64,000 nt of DNA from Acanthacorydalis orientalis (GCA_034766995.1 CM068320.1:7816501-7880500); one strand, 5' to 3'; shown: positions 38,085 to 49,491, counted from the first letter of the stretch. Notes: generated by a model from the sequence alone, not told the origin. Numbers and translations: made by a program.

Positions 38085-39365
38085 TTTTATATTCTTAAGG
38101 TGATAGAAAACGACCTGAAAATTACATAGGAACCACTCTTCTCAGCTCTATTCTCAAACTTATAACAAAAGTTGCACTCAACAAGCTCAATATAGAATTG
38201 GAAAATAATAAAAAACAAATGGGATTCCGGAAAAAAATCCACTACGGATGATATATTTACATTTGACAAATCTGTACAAATTCAATAGAATATCACTCAA
38301 TATCCTTCATATGCTTTGTTGATCTTTCCAAGGCCTTTGATCGCTTGCGTCTCAAAGATGTTCTGAAAATTTTCGAAAAAAAGAAGGTGCAAGATCACTA
38401 ATTAACCTGATACAACATATATACCATGGAACAATAACAAATATAAAAATAGACAATGCAACAACGGTAGAAATCCTAATGAGAAACGGAATATACCAAG
38501 GAGAACCGCTAATGTCCATGATGTTCAACATCATCATGGACAAAATTATTGAGAGCTTAAAACATAAAAGCTGCTATAAAATGGAACTTAAGAAAGTAAA
38601 CATTATCTTCTATGTCAATGATGCAGTTCAAATTGCGAGCAACGAAGACGATCTCCAAAGGGTTTTATTCCAGTTCATAACAACTGAAAAAACATTTAAC
38701 ATGGAAGTATCTAAGGAAGAAACAAAATGCCTAACAGTATCCAAAGAATCTCTATGATGCAAGCTAGAAATTGAAACCAATGTTATTGAACAGGTGATGG
38801 TCTGTAACTACCTGGATGTCCACATCTCCAACGCACAAGACATAAACAAAGAAGTACAGAAGCAATCGAATAAGACTACCGTGATATCAGATTGTTTAAG
38901 AGATGTCATCTGGTGGAATAAATACATTTCGATAGAGAATACACTTAGGATTTACAGAAGTATAGTAAGACTAATTACTAACTTATGCAAGCGAAACTAG
39001 AGCCGAGACAAGCAAAACTAAGCAAAGACTCAGAACAACTGAGATGATGGTGCTAAGATCGATTGCAGGAAAAACTCTCCACGACAGAATACCCAGTCAA
39101 GAAATTAGAAACATGTATAACGTGGAAGACATAATAAAATTCAGCACGACCAGAAGGAAGGAGTAGAATGCACACGTCGATTGCATGAACCAAGATCGTC
39201 TACCAAAAATCGAAAGAGATGGAATACTCCAACGAAAAAGACTCACAGGAAGACCTCCAAAACGTTGGACTGAAAGTTGAACCTCTTCATCTATAGAGTC
39301 ACCAACACAATAAGACCATACTAATGGAAAAACAGACTAAGTCTACTAACGAAGAAGAAGAAGAT
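38085..39365 (+). mobile_element. LINE reverse transcriptase and C-terminal region, decayed
   Basis: Plus-strand frames follow the order of an insect non-LTR reverse transcriptase. RPENYIGTTLLSSILKLITK and MGFRKKIHYG are followed by SFICFVDLSKAFDRLRLKDV (about 38300). Next is MRNGIYQGEPLMSMMFNIIM (38479-38538). The catalytic box reads IIFYVNDAVQIAS, with the usual ADD changed to VND, so the polymerase active site is lost. The C-terminal region includes VMVCNYLDVHIS, RLRTTEMMVLRSIAGKTLHD and DRIPSQEIRNMYNVEDII. The 3' end at about 39350 carries a short gaa repeat. Stops and shifts occur near 38230, 38400, 38757 and 39000. It is 5'-truncated, with no endonuclease. Layout resembles the fragment at 24.2-24.9 kb but sequence differs. 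Confidence 0.85.
38479..38757 (+). pseudogene. RT domain fragment with mutated catalytic box
   Basis: This 92-codon open stretch of the LINE holds the QG-containing motif (NGIYQGEPLMSMMFNIIM) and the palm motif FYVNDAVQIA, where an active enzyme needs an Asp pair (ADD). It stops at TCTCTATGA. The adjacent frame 38794-39000 continues the same polyprotein (VISDCLRDVIWWNKYIS) after the stop. Confidence 0.75.
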
Positions 39366-40663
39366 TATATTTTTATTTCAAAACTTTTGTCGTTCAACAC
39401 GAAAACAATAAAAGCTATACAACTTTAAAACTTAAAGCCTTGAATAAAATCCTAATACATTATAGGTTAAGAATCCGACTAACCTCTAAAAATAAGAACT
39501 TACTACTATATAAAATATATTGTATGTTAATTAGCACAATACCTGGAACAAATTGTACAACATATTTTTAAAGTAATTTACTTAAAAAAAAAACTTACTG
39601 TATTCCAATAATCAACTGTTATTATTAAAGAGATAAATTCCCATTTATCATAAAACGTAGAATCCAATCGATATAGAGAGTGCTGTGCTGTTAATATAAC
39701 AAACAAAAAACTTAAAAAATACTGCTAATATATCTTGTAGCTATATTACCATTTATATGCCGTTTTGTACTTTTTTGTAACCGACATACACTCAGTATCG
39801 TAACTTACGCATGTTTTTAAAATATATGGCACGGATTTTCACATAAACATAAATATTCTTAACTGCATGATCCGTAAAATCAATAAAATAGAAATATAAA
39901 AGCTTTAGGGTTCAGAAAAGGTTTTTAACGGCGTATCAATAAATTTCACACGACGCTAAAATAGAACGGTTCTCTTTATATCATATATATAAAAGTTAAT
40001 TTTTTTATTTAAATAATTTACTAACCGTGTTCGTTCGATCTAAAAGAATATAAATGGACCTTTTATGTAAAACGATAGTTATTAACCGGTTGCTATTCAG
40101 TTCCATCCGATTGTAGTATTTAACAAAGAAATGAAAGAAAGATAAAAATAAATTAATATTGAAAAAAAGATAAATTTTGGGTGGAAAGATAATAATAAAT
40201 CAACGCAATTACTCATTAATAACCACACATTAATTACCGTGAAATTTATTTAATTATTTTATTTCTATTATCATTTTTAATTGTTTTAAACCTCTTTCAA
40301 ACTAACTACTATTTATATTATGTAACCATCCGTCAATAGTTGAAATAACTACTATTATAATAAAATAGAAAGCTTTCTATAAACAAAAAACAAATTCTGA
40401 GAGGAAAAGCGAATAATATGCTAGAATATTATGGAAAGTAAGTGAAATTATATTGTTTTTTATACATAACAGCACTTCGAGTGTTTATCTCTGACATTAA
40501 AATTATTTTCGAATTTCAATTAATATTATTACCAAATTACAATCAAAAATAAATCAATATATCTACTTTATATTATAAACTTAAAAACATTCTCCATATC
40601 AATTTATATTTATTAAATTTATAATAATTTGTATTAAAAACTTTAAAAATTACTCTATATCAG
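39366..40663. other. AT-rich tract
   Basis: No gene or transposon motif found. Confidence 0.55.
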
Positions 40664-40766
40664 TATATATATATATATAAATATATATACATATATATAT
40701 ACATATATACACATATATATATACACATATATATATACATATATATACATATATATATATATATAT
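40664..40766. repeat. Compound TA/CATA array
   Basis: TA units interleaved with tacatata and tacacatata blocks. Confidence 0.95.
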
Positions 40767-41067
40767 TGTTTGTATACATACTATTTTTACAGACTTTCCA
40801 AGTCAAAAATCTTTTTTCCAATTAAAAGTTTCTATTTCAATATAAAACTAACAGTTTACATATGATGAACATTTATTAATGCTTAAATTAACATAATAAA
40901 TTAAATGTACATGAGGTCCAAAGACAATGGAAACCTATGTTTTTAACAGAACTTCAAACGGATTGTTGAGCCCGTACATCAATATAAACTAGTAAAATGT
41001 TATTTGTAAATACATAAATATAAATTAGTAAATATATAAAGTATTCTCTAACATGTTTGATCAATTA

Positions 41068-41070
<3 letters not shown>

Positions 41071-41115
<45 letters not shown>
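41071..41115. repeat. (TA)n array
   Basis: About 22 TA units. Confidence 0.95.
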
Positions 41116-41117
<2 letters not shown>

Positions 41118-41289
41118 ATACTTTTCTATAGATTATTGTATAGTTTTTTATAGGTAGATTTACAACTTTTACTCACATTTCTTGCAAGAAATGAAAAGCA
41201 GTATAATTTTTATACCAGTATTTTATTTAGACTTTGAAATTACGTATAAAATAATGTAGGCTAAATAAATACTTATGGCTGTGGCGCTT

Positions 41290-42150
41290 AAATCGGCTAT
41301 TTAGATAATATCTTTCATCAGATTTAATATATTTTCTTGGTTATCTCACCGATTTCTGACCGAATATTCTCTTTTAGGCTTTCAATTGTGTCTTGCTTGT
41401 TTGTATAAACCTTTATCATGAGAAAACTCAACAAAAAATCTGATACCGATAATCTGGTGATATTACTGACCAATCGATATCGCTGAATCTCAAGATTGAT
41501 AAGTGCTGAAATGAGTTAATTAAAATATTCATTTAGCACAAACAGTGTGTAATGTAATATCGTCTTGTTAAAATTACTCGTTCTCTAAACCCAATTCGAC
41601 CAGTTTGTGTATCAAAAAGCGATCAATCATCATAATAGCGTTCATCAACCACAATAACAGCATTTACCTTAGTGTTCTTAAAGAAGTAAATTCCGATGAC
41701 ACTTCTGAACCAAAATTTATACTATACTGTCACTCTACGTGAATATAAGGTTCATTCATGAATCAAGTGTTGATTTTTAGCATCAGAAAAGAGGTTATTT
41801 TCCTTGTTGATGAAAATACTCAGATCATAGTAAGGCTAGTCAGTCATAATGATTTTCTTCTAAAAATCCCGGTTTTCTTCATTTAGTTGTAAAAACGAGT
41901 TACTGTATTTCATCGGCGACGTTCATGGCCTCTGGACTGATGTTATTTTGTCAACTGAATCTTATACGGAAAAAAGTATGTTTTTTTCAAAATATTCCAT
42001 ACATTATAAGAAGAGAGTCCCAATTCTTGTACACAATGTCTGATGTCCGGTATTTCGTTCACTCTGACGTATACCTTCAATATTCTTCATTAAAGAAGCA
42101 ATGCAAACACACTCACATTTTGATCTATTTGCCACTGAGTAATCATTTTC
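41290..42150 (-). mobile_element. DD41D-type transposon remnant, third copy
   Basis: Reading the minus strand from about 41850 down gives, in broken frames, VNKENNLFSDAKNQHLIHE, RRVTVXYKFWFRSVIGIYFF, KNTKVNAVIVVDERYYDD, then a degraded QQDDITLHTVCA (expected QQDGATxHTA, second Asp), SVSDFLLSF (third Asp) and KVYTNKQDTIESLKENIRSE with IGEITKKILNLMKDI. This order matches the elements at 17.1 and 20.7 kb, so it is the same superfamily group. Stops and shifts are frequent. Neither terminal repeat is identifiable, so both limits are approximate; the N-terminal half should lie in 41900-42500 but is too eroded to read. The plus-strand frame 41925-42164 is a shadow. Confidence 0.7.
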
Positions 42151-43317
42151 GAATTTCTTACTAATTGGAATATCAACTGCTTACATGACACATTATTATA
42201 ATTGATTTTTTTCTGTAGTTTTCTAAGCTTTATTGAAATTGGAGCTTGATTTCTATAAAAAAATTTACAATAAAGACTTATTGTCTAATCTGTTATAGTT
42301 CCATTATGAATTTTTCGCGTCCTCTTTCTTCAAATATCAAATTCCAGCTAACATAAACTTACCATACCAAAATGACGGTCAATCAGATGTGTAACCCTAG
42401 CTTTCAAACATACTGTAATTTTTGTTCTATAATTTGTCTTAGCTATCCAAGTATTTTAGGTTTCATAGCACGTATTGCTTCTTTTAAGTAATCATAAATG
42501 GAAGTCAAATTGACAAGCACAAAACATAATTTTTTTCTTTATATACTTCTGTTGAAAAGAATTTAATTAAGTCATATGCTGACTTCACAAATATATTAAA
42601 AGCTGTTTCGTTTTATCGAAAATAAAATTCGTCTTTCTTATACAGCAACTATAATGCAAGGACAATTAATGTCAAGAATGTTAAGGGACGGAATACCAAT
42701 CACCGTTTCGTCAAAAAACAATGTTTTGATAAAACCTTTGAATACCAAGCCACATTATGATGAGGCCTAGTAAAACTTGTCCCGTATGAAGTTGTAGATT
42801 ATCAGAGGATCAGTTATAGTAATTATGACGATTTATTATTCCATTTAATTTTAGTGTATCTTCATCAGGTCAAACAATCTTGCTAACATGTATTTTTTCT
42901 GACACTTTTATTTTAAACAATTCATGAAACTAAATTTAAAACTGTTCTTTTCATTTATAAATACATTTTTTTAAATATAAGTTTTTTTACCTTCGATTCA
43001 TTTCAATTTTACAATCAAAAGATTAGAATATTTTTATAAAAAAATTTACACTTAGTCAAACAAATATAGAAGGAATATCATAATTATCGAAAATATCTTC
43101 ATTTAAGAAGCTATTCGTTTTCTGAATATTCATAGAAAATGCTTCAAAAGCATAACAAATCTTAGTTTATTTTTCCTCACCTGCATCTGTATCTATAATT
43201 ATAGGCAAATTGTGTTAGTAGGACTTGTAAAATCAAATATAATATTTGGAGGAAGAATACAACAAGTATAGTCTAAAATATAAAATATAGTCGATCTCGT
43301 AGAATTTACTATAAATG
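42151..43317. other. AT-rich tract, possible eroded transposon sequence
   Basis: 42600-42830 is slightly GC-richer and may hold an unidentified decayed element. No motif is clear on either strand. Confidence 0.35.
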
Positions 43318-43528
43318 AATAACTAAAACAATGGAAGATGCTTGAAAATTCTTAACGACTTCGTCGATTAAAATCCGCCATCTTTTTTTCAACAAAAATT
43401 TTTCAGTAACTCAACAAATGGAGCAAAATCATATAAAATAATGAGAGAAATTTTGAGGCTTGAAATGTATTTTATTTTTCCATAAACATTCATTTCCTGT
43501 AAAGAAGGCATCGAATTAATTTGTACAC

Positions 43529-43531
<3 letters not shown>
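43318..43531 (+). mobile_element. Short mariner-derived repeat, copy II
   Basis: It shares the 3' block of the repeat at 35.8 and 50.6 kb. Common signatures are actaaaacaatggaagatgc, a cgacttcgtcgattaaaa block, aacaaatggagcaaa and the end tcgaattaatttgtacacat. It ends at a (TA)n array. The N-terminal-like part seen in copies I and III is not recognisable here. Confidence 0.55.

Positions 43532-43561
<30 letters not shown>
43532..43561. repeat. (TA)n array at repeat copy II
   Basis: About 15 TA units. Confidence 0.95.
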
Positions 43562-43563
<2 letters not shown>

Positions 43564-44432
43564 TAATTACACCATTATGTGTTTACAAATTAATATAAAA
43601 ACAATCTTTTACTCAACATGTCATTTAAATAAATATTAAGCAATATTAAAAAAAAATCCACAAATATTATAGTTCAGTTTGCAGTCGATTCATATTTTCC
43701 CTAGAATAATTCATAATGTACTTAAGTAACTCAATTTAAGTATCAATTTGTCAATGGATTTATTTGATTTAAACTTCTACAAATATTTGGAAACTATACT
43801 GAAATTTCGTACAACTAGAATACTAAGTAAACTGTCTAAAACTATACTGGATCAAAATAAATGTTTGACTACCGTCTCACAAATACCAATTCAAATATCA
43901 AATACGTAAATTGTATGAACTCGAACGTTCCAGTCTAAATATATAAAAGTAACGAAGACCAGTTCATAATTTAAAACTGTATTAAATAATGTTAACCTTT
44001 ATATTCATTCATTGCACGTGTTTTTTATTACCAGTGTTTTTGTACGTAAATATTCTGTAATGAATTTTAAAAGTTTGCATATTAAACATTTTTCAACTTT
44101 TCGATTATATTTTTCTCTTACGTTATTATTTTGTGATTTTCACATTAACGGGAGAAATATTTTATACAAATTTTACATAAAGGATCGAATATAATTCATA
44201 GATTATTTAAATATTTCCTAGTTGAAAATACATTTTTTATGTGCATAATTGAATAATATTTATTAAATACTAAATTTGCCACACAAAACGTGTACAATGA
44301 AGACGGCAATATAATTTATTTCATTTGTTTTTTGCCGTACGTATAACATATTTACACACTATACAATACGTCATAGAAAATTCATTGCATTTTTAAGGTT
44401 TCTATGGCATTTTTATGGTATGTATATATATA
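43562..44432. other. AT-rich spacer
   Basis: The frame 44012-44194 is low complexity. Nothing recognised. Confidence 0.5.
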
Positions 44433-45354
44433 CGAGGTCAGACAATTAAGTAATGCGACCGATTTTTTTTCTCGGCCTGTGGTAACACTGCGAACCTGTA
44501 ACTCCGCCACCGTAATAGCAGATCCCTACTCTCTCGATTGAGACCTTGACCACCCTCGTACGATCATTTCTTCGCCAGCTGTTTAGTATTTTGTAACAAC
44601 GCGCGAGTAGTGCATGTCACGAAAACTCACCGAATGAACATCGCTCAAGATTGTCTCGAGCAGGTTGAAAGTGATCCTACACTTCTCGATCGAGTTATTA
44701 CTGGTGATGAAAGTTGATTCTTTCAATATGACCCCGAAACTAAACGACAAAGCCAACAGTGGCTGTCCCCTGGAGCACCAAGGCCAAAGAAGGCGAGAAT
44801 GAGCAAGTCCAAAGTGAAAACCATGTTGATTTGCTTCTTCGACATCAAAGGGGTGGTTCACAAAGAGTTCGTACCACCTGGACAAACCGTAAATCAAGTA
44901 TTCTACCGCAATGTGCTCGAAAAATTACGAAAAAGGGTGCTCAGAGTGCGTCCAGAGATCGCGAAGACTTGGGTTCTGCATCACGACAATGCTCCCTGTC
45001 ACAGTGCGTTCAGTGTCTCTCAGTTTTTGGCGTCTAAAGGCATCTCAACGTTACCACAACCGTCCTATTCACCGAACATGTCACCCTGCGACTTTTTCCT
45101 ATTCCCCCATATGAAAAAATTCTTCAAAGGTCGACATTTTGACTCCGTTGAAGATATCCAAGAATCTGTGACGAGGGTACTCGGAGAGGTCCCACAAGAA
45201 GTGTTCCAGAATTGTTACGAAAACTGGAAAACTCGCTGGAATAAGTGTATAGATGCGGGAGGGGACTACTTTGAAGGGGATCGCAGCGATGTACCTTAAT
45301 TTTTAAATATACTCGATTTTTGAATTTTGTCGCATTACTTAATTGTCTGACCTC

Positions 45355-45355
<1 letters not shown>
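44433..45355 (+). mobile_element. Family-A mariner (DD34D), internally deleted, copy 2
   Basis: Both ITRs are intact: cgaggtcagacaattaagta on the left (44433) and its reverse complement ending at 45355, each flanked by the dinucleotide ta. It matches copy 1 (3441-4354) almost base for base across shared parts. The deletion differs. Here the 5' untranslated region joins directly to a frame reading THRMNIAQDCLEQVESDP, so the start codon and both helix-turn-helix domains are gone. The first catalytic motif is ITGDES followed by TGA in place of Trp. The rest is open and includes HHDNAPCHS and SPNMSPCDFF, with 34 residues between the last two Asp. Length is 923 bp. It is non-autonomous but could be mobilised by an active relative because both ends are present. 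Confidence 0.94.
44799..45299 (+). pseudogene. Mariner transposase C-terminal frame (copy 2)
   Basis: A 166-codon frame starts MSKSKVKTMLICFFD and runs to the natural transposase end, RWNKCIDAGGDYFEGDRSDV followed by P and stop. It holds the second and third catalytic Asp but not the first, which lies upstream beyond the TGA. Differences from copy 1 include SPNMSP for SPDMSP and KFFKGR for KFAKGR. Confidence 0.85.

Positions 45356-45405
<50 letters not shown>
45356..45405. repeat. (TA)n array between mariner and LINE
   Basis: About 25 TA units joining the mariner right end to the first base of the RTE-like fragment. Confidence 0.95.
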
Positions 45406-45407
<2 letters not shown>

Positions 45408-46082
45408 CATACAAAGACAAAAGTATTGTTCAATGCGTTTGTATGTCCGGAGAAAATTGAAATAAAAGGAACGGAAATAGAAGAAGTCACGAAATATGTT
45501 TATCTAGGCCAGCTTATCAACAGAGATGGATCATTCACGGAAGAAGTAAATAGGAGAATAAAAATGGGATGGAGCTCTTTCGGACGAAACGCCTCAATAT
45601 TTAAATCAACAATCCCACTCTGTTTAAAGAAAAAAGTATTCGATCAGTGTATACTACCGGTCCTTACCTACGGCAGCGAAACATGGGTGCTTAACGCCAA
45701 AATAGTTCAAAGACTCCAAACAACACAACGAAGTATGGAAAGATGCATGTTGGGAATAACAAGAAGAGATAGAAAGAGAATAGAATGGATACGAAAACAA
45801 ACAGGAGTCACAGATATAATAAGAAGAGTAAAGAGTCTGAAATGGAAATGGGCGGGACATGTCGCAAGAAGAGAAGACAACCGATGGACAAGAGAAATTA
45901 TTGACTGGGAACCAAGGAATATGAAAAGACCGAGAAAGAGACCAATGAACAGATGGGATAAGGATATTAAAAACTTTATTGGAAAACTGTGGAAAAGAGA
46001 GGCACTGAATCGAACAAAATGGAAAGTCATGGAAGAGGCCTTTATCCAGCAGTGGATTGACAGGAGCTGAAGATGATGATGA

Positions 46083-46083
<1 letters not shown>
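45406..46083 (+). mobile_element. RTE-like LINE, 3' fragment (locus 2)
   Basis: This is the best preserved LINE coding sequence in the window. The open frame begins at the array edge with [20 protein letters not shown] and continues ATG-less through [91 protein letters not shown] and [12 protein letters not shown] to a TGA at about 46068. It is the conserved region after the RT of an RTE-like element. The RT itself is missing, so it is 5'-truncated, with its truncation point inside KTKVLFN, just after the palm. The 3' tail is agatgatgatgatgata, which runs straight into a (TA)n array. The related copy at 605-1252 is more decayed. Confidence 0.88.
45426..46070 (+). CDS. RTE-like polyprotein C-terminal frame, 214 codons, partial
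   Basis: An uninterrupted frame with no internal stop covers the last roughly 215 residues of an RTE-like polyprotein. It lacks a genuine start (the first codon is TTG inside the LINE frame) and has no polymerase or endonuclease active site. It is likely not expressed as a functional protein. The intact frame suggests this insertion is younger than locus 1. The minus-strand frames over the same bases are shadows. Confidence 0.75.
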   Translation: MFNAFVCPEKIEIKGTEIEEVTKYVYLGQLINRDGSFTEEVNRRIKMGWSSFGRNASIFKSTIPLCLKKKVFDQCILPVLTYGSETWVLNAKIVQRLQTTQRSMERCMLGITRRDRKRIEWIRKQTGVTDIIRRVKSLKWKWAGHVARREDNRWTREIIDWEPRNMKRPRKRPMNRWDKDIKNFIGKLWKREALNRTKWKVMEEAFIQQWIDRS

Positions 46084-46085
<2 letters not shown>

Positions 46086-46139
<54 letters not shown>

Positions 46140-46169
46140 CTACATATATACATATATATATATATAATC

Positions 46170-46213
<44 letters not shown>
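46086..46213. repeat. Large compound (TA)n array
   Basis: TA blocks separated by two aatctacata units. It joins the LINE tail to the ITR of the next mariner. Confidence 0.95.
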
Positions 46214-46217
<4 letters not shown>

Positions 46218-46319
46218 GAGCTGGAATTAATTCGTAGCGTTTTCTTCATGCAAAAAGATCGTTTATTTTAAATCAAATTGAATAAACATATCATTCAAAT
46301 TATTGTGCATCGTTAGCCA

Positions 46320-46661
46320 CTACTTTTTCCTATCTTTCGGCCAGAAGACGAATACCACGTCGAAAGAACGCCTCGTCTTTAGATGCAATCCACGAACCGA
46401 CCCATTTTTGCAATCTTCATAAGAAATGAGCTTCTGCCCAGACAGGCCATGACTCATCGATCGAAACAAGTGGTAATCAAAAGGAGCAATATCTGGAGAA
46501 TATGGCGGGTGAGGCAGGACTTCCCATTTGAGCGTTTCCATGTATGTTTTGACCGGTTTTGCGACGTGCGGACAAGCATTGGCGTGCTGCAAAATCACTT
46601 TGTCGTATCTTTCAAAGTATTCCGGCTGTTTTTCCTTCAATGCACGGCTCAAGCGCATCAA
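46320..46661 (-). pseudogene. Mariner transposase catalytic C-terminal fragment
   Basis: A 113-codon frame carries HANACPHVAKPVKTYMETLK and the third Asp in SPDIAPFDYHLF. After GLSGQKLISYEDCKN the frame has shifted: the expected RRGIRxLPERWEKVV end is replaced by an unrelated tail. Confidence 0.8.
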
Positions 46662-47044
46662 TTGTAGTCGGTAGCGATCGCTAGTGATGGTTTCATTCAG
46701 TTTGAGCAGCTCTTAGTAGATCACACCCTTATGATCCCACCAAATACAGAGCATGAGTTTGGATCCATGGATATTTAGCTTCGCCGCAGGTGTTGATGTT
46801 TGGCTGGGCTTAATCCAAAACTTTCTGCGCTGGGATTGTCGTAATTGATCCACTTTTCATCTCCTGTGACAATTCGATGCAAAAATCTCTTCCTTTTCTC
46901 CCGTTGAAGCAGCAGTTTACAGGTAAAAAATCGCCTTTCAACGTCCCACGGTTTCAATTCGTATGGGACCCAATTTCCTTACTTTTGGATCATTCTCATG
47001 GCTTTAAAGCGTTTTCTTACCGTTGACAAGTCAACTCCCAACGA

Positions 47045-47323
47045 TTAAGACAATTCTTGAAGTGTTTGACATTCTTCATTAAGCAATGCCTCCAATTCTT
47101 CATCGTCGAACTTTTTCGGCTGTCCAGGTCGTTCCTTGTCTTCCAAATCGAAATCACCACTTTTAAAACGTGAAAACCACTTCCGACACGTTTTCTCAAC
47201 TAGAGCATGGTCACCATAAACTTCCACTAAAATACGATGACTTTCGGCAGCACTTTTTTTCATGTTAACGTAATGAAGTAAAACTCCCCGCAAAAACAAT
47301 TTATCCGGCACGAAATTCGACAT
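47045..47323 (-). pseudogene. Mariner transposase N-terminal DNA-binding region
   Basis: A 92-codon frame contains the true transposase start (MSNFVPDK) and the first helix-turn-helix (AAESHRILVEVYGDHALVEK), the GDFDLEDKERPGQP linker, and the start of the second helix-turn-helix before a TAA at LSLG. Alone it would bind DNA at best. Confidence 0.8.
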
Positions 47324-47869
47324 ATTCGATAAAGCACAAAGTGTTGTTATTTACGCTTCAACTAAATGACATACATATTTTACGGGGAATATTTGGTTAA
47401 AGGGATCAATGGAAGAATTTACTACCTACGTCATCTCTTGTAAAACGTTACGAATTAATTCCAACACCTAATATATGTACCTAATTTATAAATTATACAA
47501 ACTGAAATATCTTTATTATGTTTTTTTTAGTGAAAACTATTTTCAGACCATTAGTGTTCGTCAGTAAAAGTCGGTTCAAATATTGATGATAAGCTTAAAT
47601 TTCTTAGTTTAGTCAAGTTTTAACTATCTTATATGGATATTTTGAGGACGATAAAGTAATGTTAATCGAATTTGAAATGATTTTTATACAAGTGATACAA
47701 AACTACTAGCATGATGTTAAAAAATAAGAAACAGGAGAATCATTTCTAGCCGTGAAAATAGAGTTCTGAAACGAATAGTCCTAAGTAGTCATTGTTCTAC
47801 ATTTTCTAAGTTAAAAAAGGGCTTTCAAGAAATAATTTATTTAACAAATATTACTATAAATATTTAATT

Positions 47870-48250
47870 AAGGTTATATAAACCAAGTATGGAAATTTGA
47901 AAAGCAAGGAAGAACCTAGTATTTGCTACAAATATATAAATAAACATTCAGCTGAAGTAAGTACAGGAACGAAATAATTTATCTGAGGAAGTTATATTTT
48001 TAGATAAATCTAAGTTTAATGTCTTTGCGCTCAATTAAAAGCAGAAAGATTTTAACAGGTCTATCAAAAATACCATATAAAATGTTAACCATGATTATAT
48101 GGTTTTCACCAACAATTATGGTTTGATAATGTGCCACTACTTCTGAAATTCCATATCTTTTTGAAAAAGCAATTGATATAGGAATACATAAAATAATCTG
48201 TGACAAAAACATTATTTAAACAACTGAAGATAACTGTCCGGCGATACCAA
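47870..48250 (+). mobile_element. Possible Tc1-like transposase scrap
   Basis: A plus-strand frame near 47985 reads EVIFLDKSKFNVFALN, resembling the VIFSDESKFN catalytic motif of Tc1 transposases. Downstream frames give weak matches only (MIIWFSPTIMV in the place of the VMVWGCFS region). No ends are visible and the evidence is one motif, so the call is tentative. Confidence 0.35.
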
Positions 48251-48443
48251 ATTCACTGATTCAAAGCAGTTCTGTTCTTTGTTACAATGCACGCCCTATT
48301 AAATATTATATATAAAAATATTTTAATATATTTTCTGCTTATTATCAAATTCATACTTTCAAATTAATTTTTATATTATGACTCATAAAGTAATGTTGTG
48401 CATAAATTCTCTTCTTTGATAATCAAATAATCTAAATAATATA

Positions 48444-48493
48444 GTGGGCGGTTTGAAGTGTAACTCGCTTCATGTACTCGAAGGGAGAGAGGG

Positions 48494-48531
<38 letters not shown>

Positions 48532-49491
48532 TATAGTTCTATTCCTTTTAGTAATGCATGTGAAAATGCTAGTCATTCCGGAGTTACATTCTTCGTTCGA
48601 CAGTTGTTTCAACATAAACGTTTCGTTCGAAAGTACAAAATGGATAAAATCTGAATTCGAGGTGTGATTCAGTTATTTTTTAGAAAGGAAAACAGTGGAG
48701 ATACTTCATGAGTGGATATTTTCTACACTGGGCTAATCTTGTTTTTTCTATGACACCGTTCGATTTTGAATGAATGAATTTAAACGTGACAGAACGAACA
48801 TCGAAGATACACCACGCTCAGGAAGTGCGAGTACAGCTGTCACGTCAGAAATCATCGATACAATCGATACTGTATCAACATGATAGTTTTTTTTTCGACC
48901 AGCGAGTAAAAGTGAGCGAAATAGCAGTGATGTTAGGTATCTCAACTGAAAGAAACACATATCATTTTTAAAAATGAATTTCGTATGAAAAAACTTCCCG
49001 GAATAGAGATGCGCATTAACTCGCTACAAAATAAAAACAAGTTCGAAGACAAACATCAACCGACTTCTTGGAACAATTTAAGAAGAATACAATGAATGTC
49101 ATGAGATGTTTTGTGGCCATGGAAGAAACTTGGATTCGTCATTGCACACTAGAATCGAAAACGAAATAAAAGCAATTGATACACCGTAGTCATCTAATTT
49201 GTTTCCCTCGGACTTCCATCTGTTCTCAAAACTAAAAATGTTCCTGGTTAGAAACCGATTTGGGTCAAATGAAGAGACAATAATGGCCTCAGACACTTAT
49301 TTTGACAACCTGAAGAAACACAATTTGAAGTACTTGAAGAAACACACTTCCGGTAAGGAACCACGAAATTGAAGAAATAATGGGGCAAGTGTGTTAAGCT
49401 TCGACGGGATTATATCAAAAAATTAAGTACTCTTTCAAATAGAACCTGTTGGCTCTAATATCGAACCAAATAACTCTTAAAACCGCCCTCG
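48444..49491 (+). mobile_element. Mariner-like element with GGGCGGTTTT ends, internally deleted
   Basis: The left end gtgggcggtttgaagtgtaa and the reversed right end gagggcggttttaagagtta form an ITR pair. The right end is followed by TA. Plus-strand frames in order are FNEFKRDRTNIEDTPRSGSA, RVKVSEIAVMLGIST (helix-turn-helix), FLRRIQ-like fragments and CFVAMEETWIRHCTLESKTK at about 49110-49165 (expected VDETWIHxYTPExK, first catalytic Asp position reads Glu). Then comes a jump to LFPSDFHLFSKLKMFLV (third Asp, 49205-49255) and FGSNEETIMASDTYFDNLK. The segment holding the second Asp is deleted. A (TA)n array lies inside the left part at 48497-48528. Length of 1048 bp fits a deletion derivative. 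Confidence 0.78.
48497..48528. repeat. (TA)n array inside a mariner
   Basis: Sixteen TA units within the 5' region of the element. It either expanded after insertion or is a remnant of another event. Confidence 0.9.

Larger units (their letters stand above)
46214..47471 (-). mobile_element. Mariner, mauritiana type, full length, catalytically dead
   Basis: The ITRs are ttgggagctggaattaattc on the left and, reversed, ttaggtgttggaattaattc on the right, each next to TA. The minus strand encodes a nearly whole transposase: MSNFVPDKLFLRGVLLHYVN, SHRILVEVYGDHALVEKTCR and WFSRFKSGDFDLEDKERPGQ (47045-47323), then WVPYELKPWDVERRFFTC, LHRIVTGDEKWINYDN (first Asp), MMRLSRALKEKQPEYF, VILQHANACPHVAKPV and LPHPPYSPDIAPFDYHLF (third Asp). 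The second catalytic Asp is replaced by Ala (HAN for HDN). Two stops lie near 46995-47040 and a frameshift follows NPS. Length is 1258 bp, with 34 residues between the second and third positions. Architecture and motifs match the Mos1/mauritiana group. Confidence 0.93.

Noticed and set aside
45707..46153. 148-codon minus-strand frame
   Set aside because: Antisense shadow of the RTE-like frame, extended by the TA array. It has no motif of its own.
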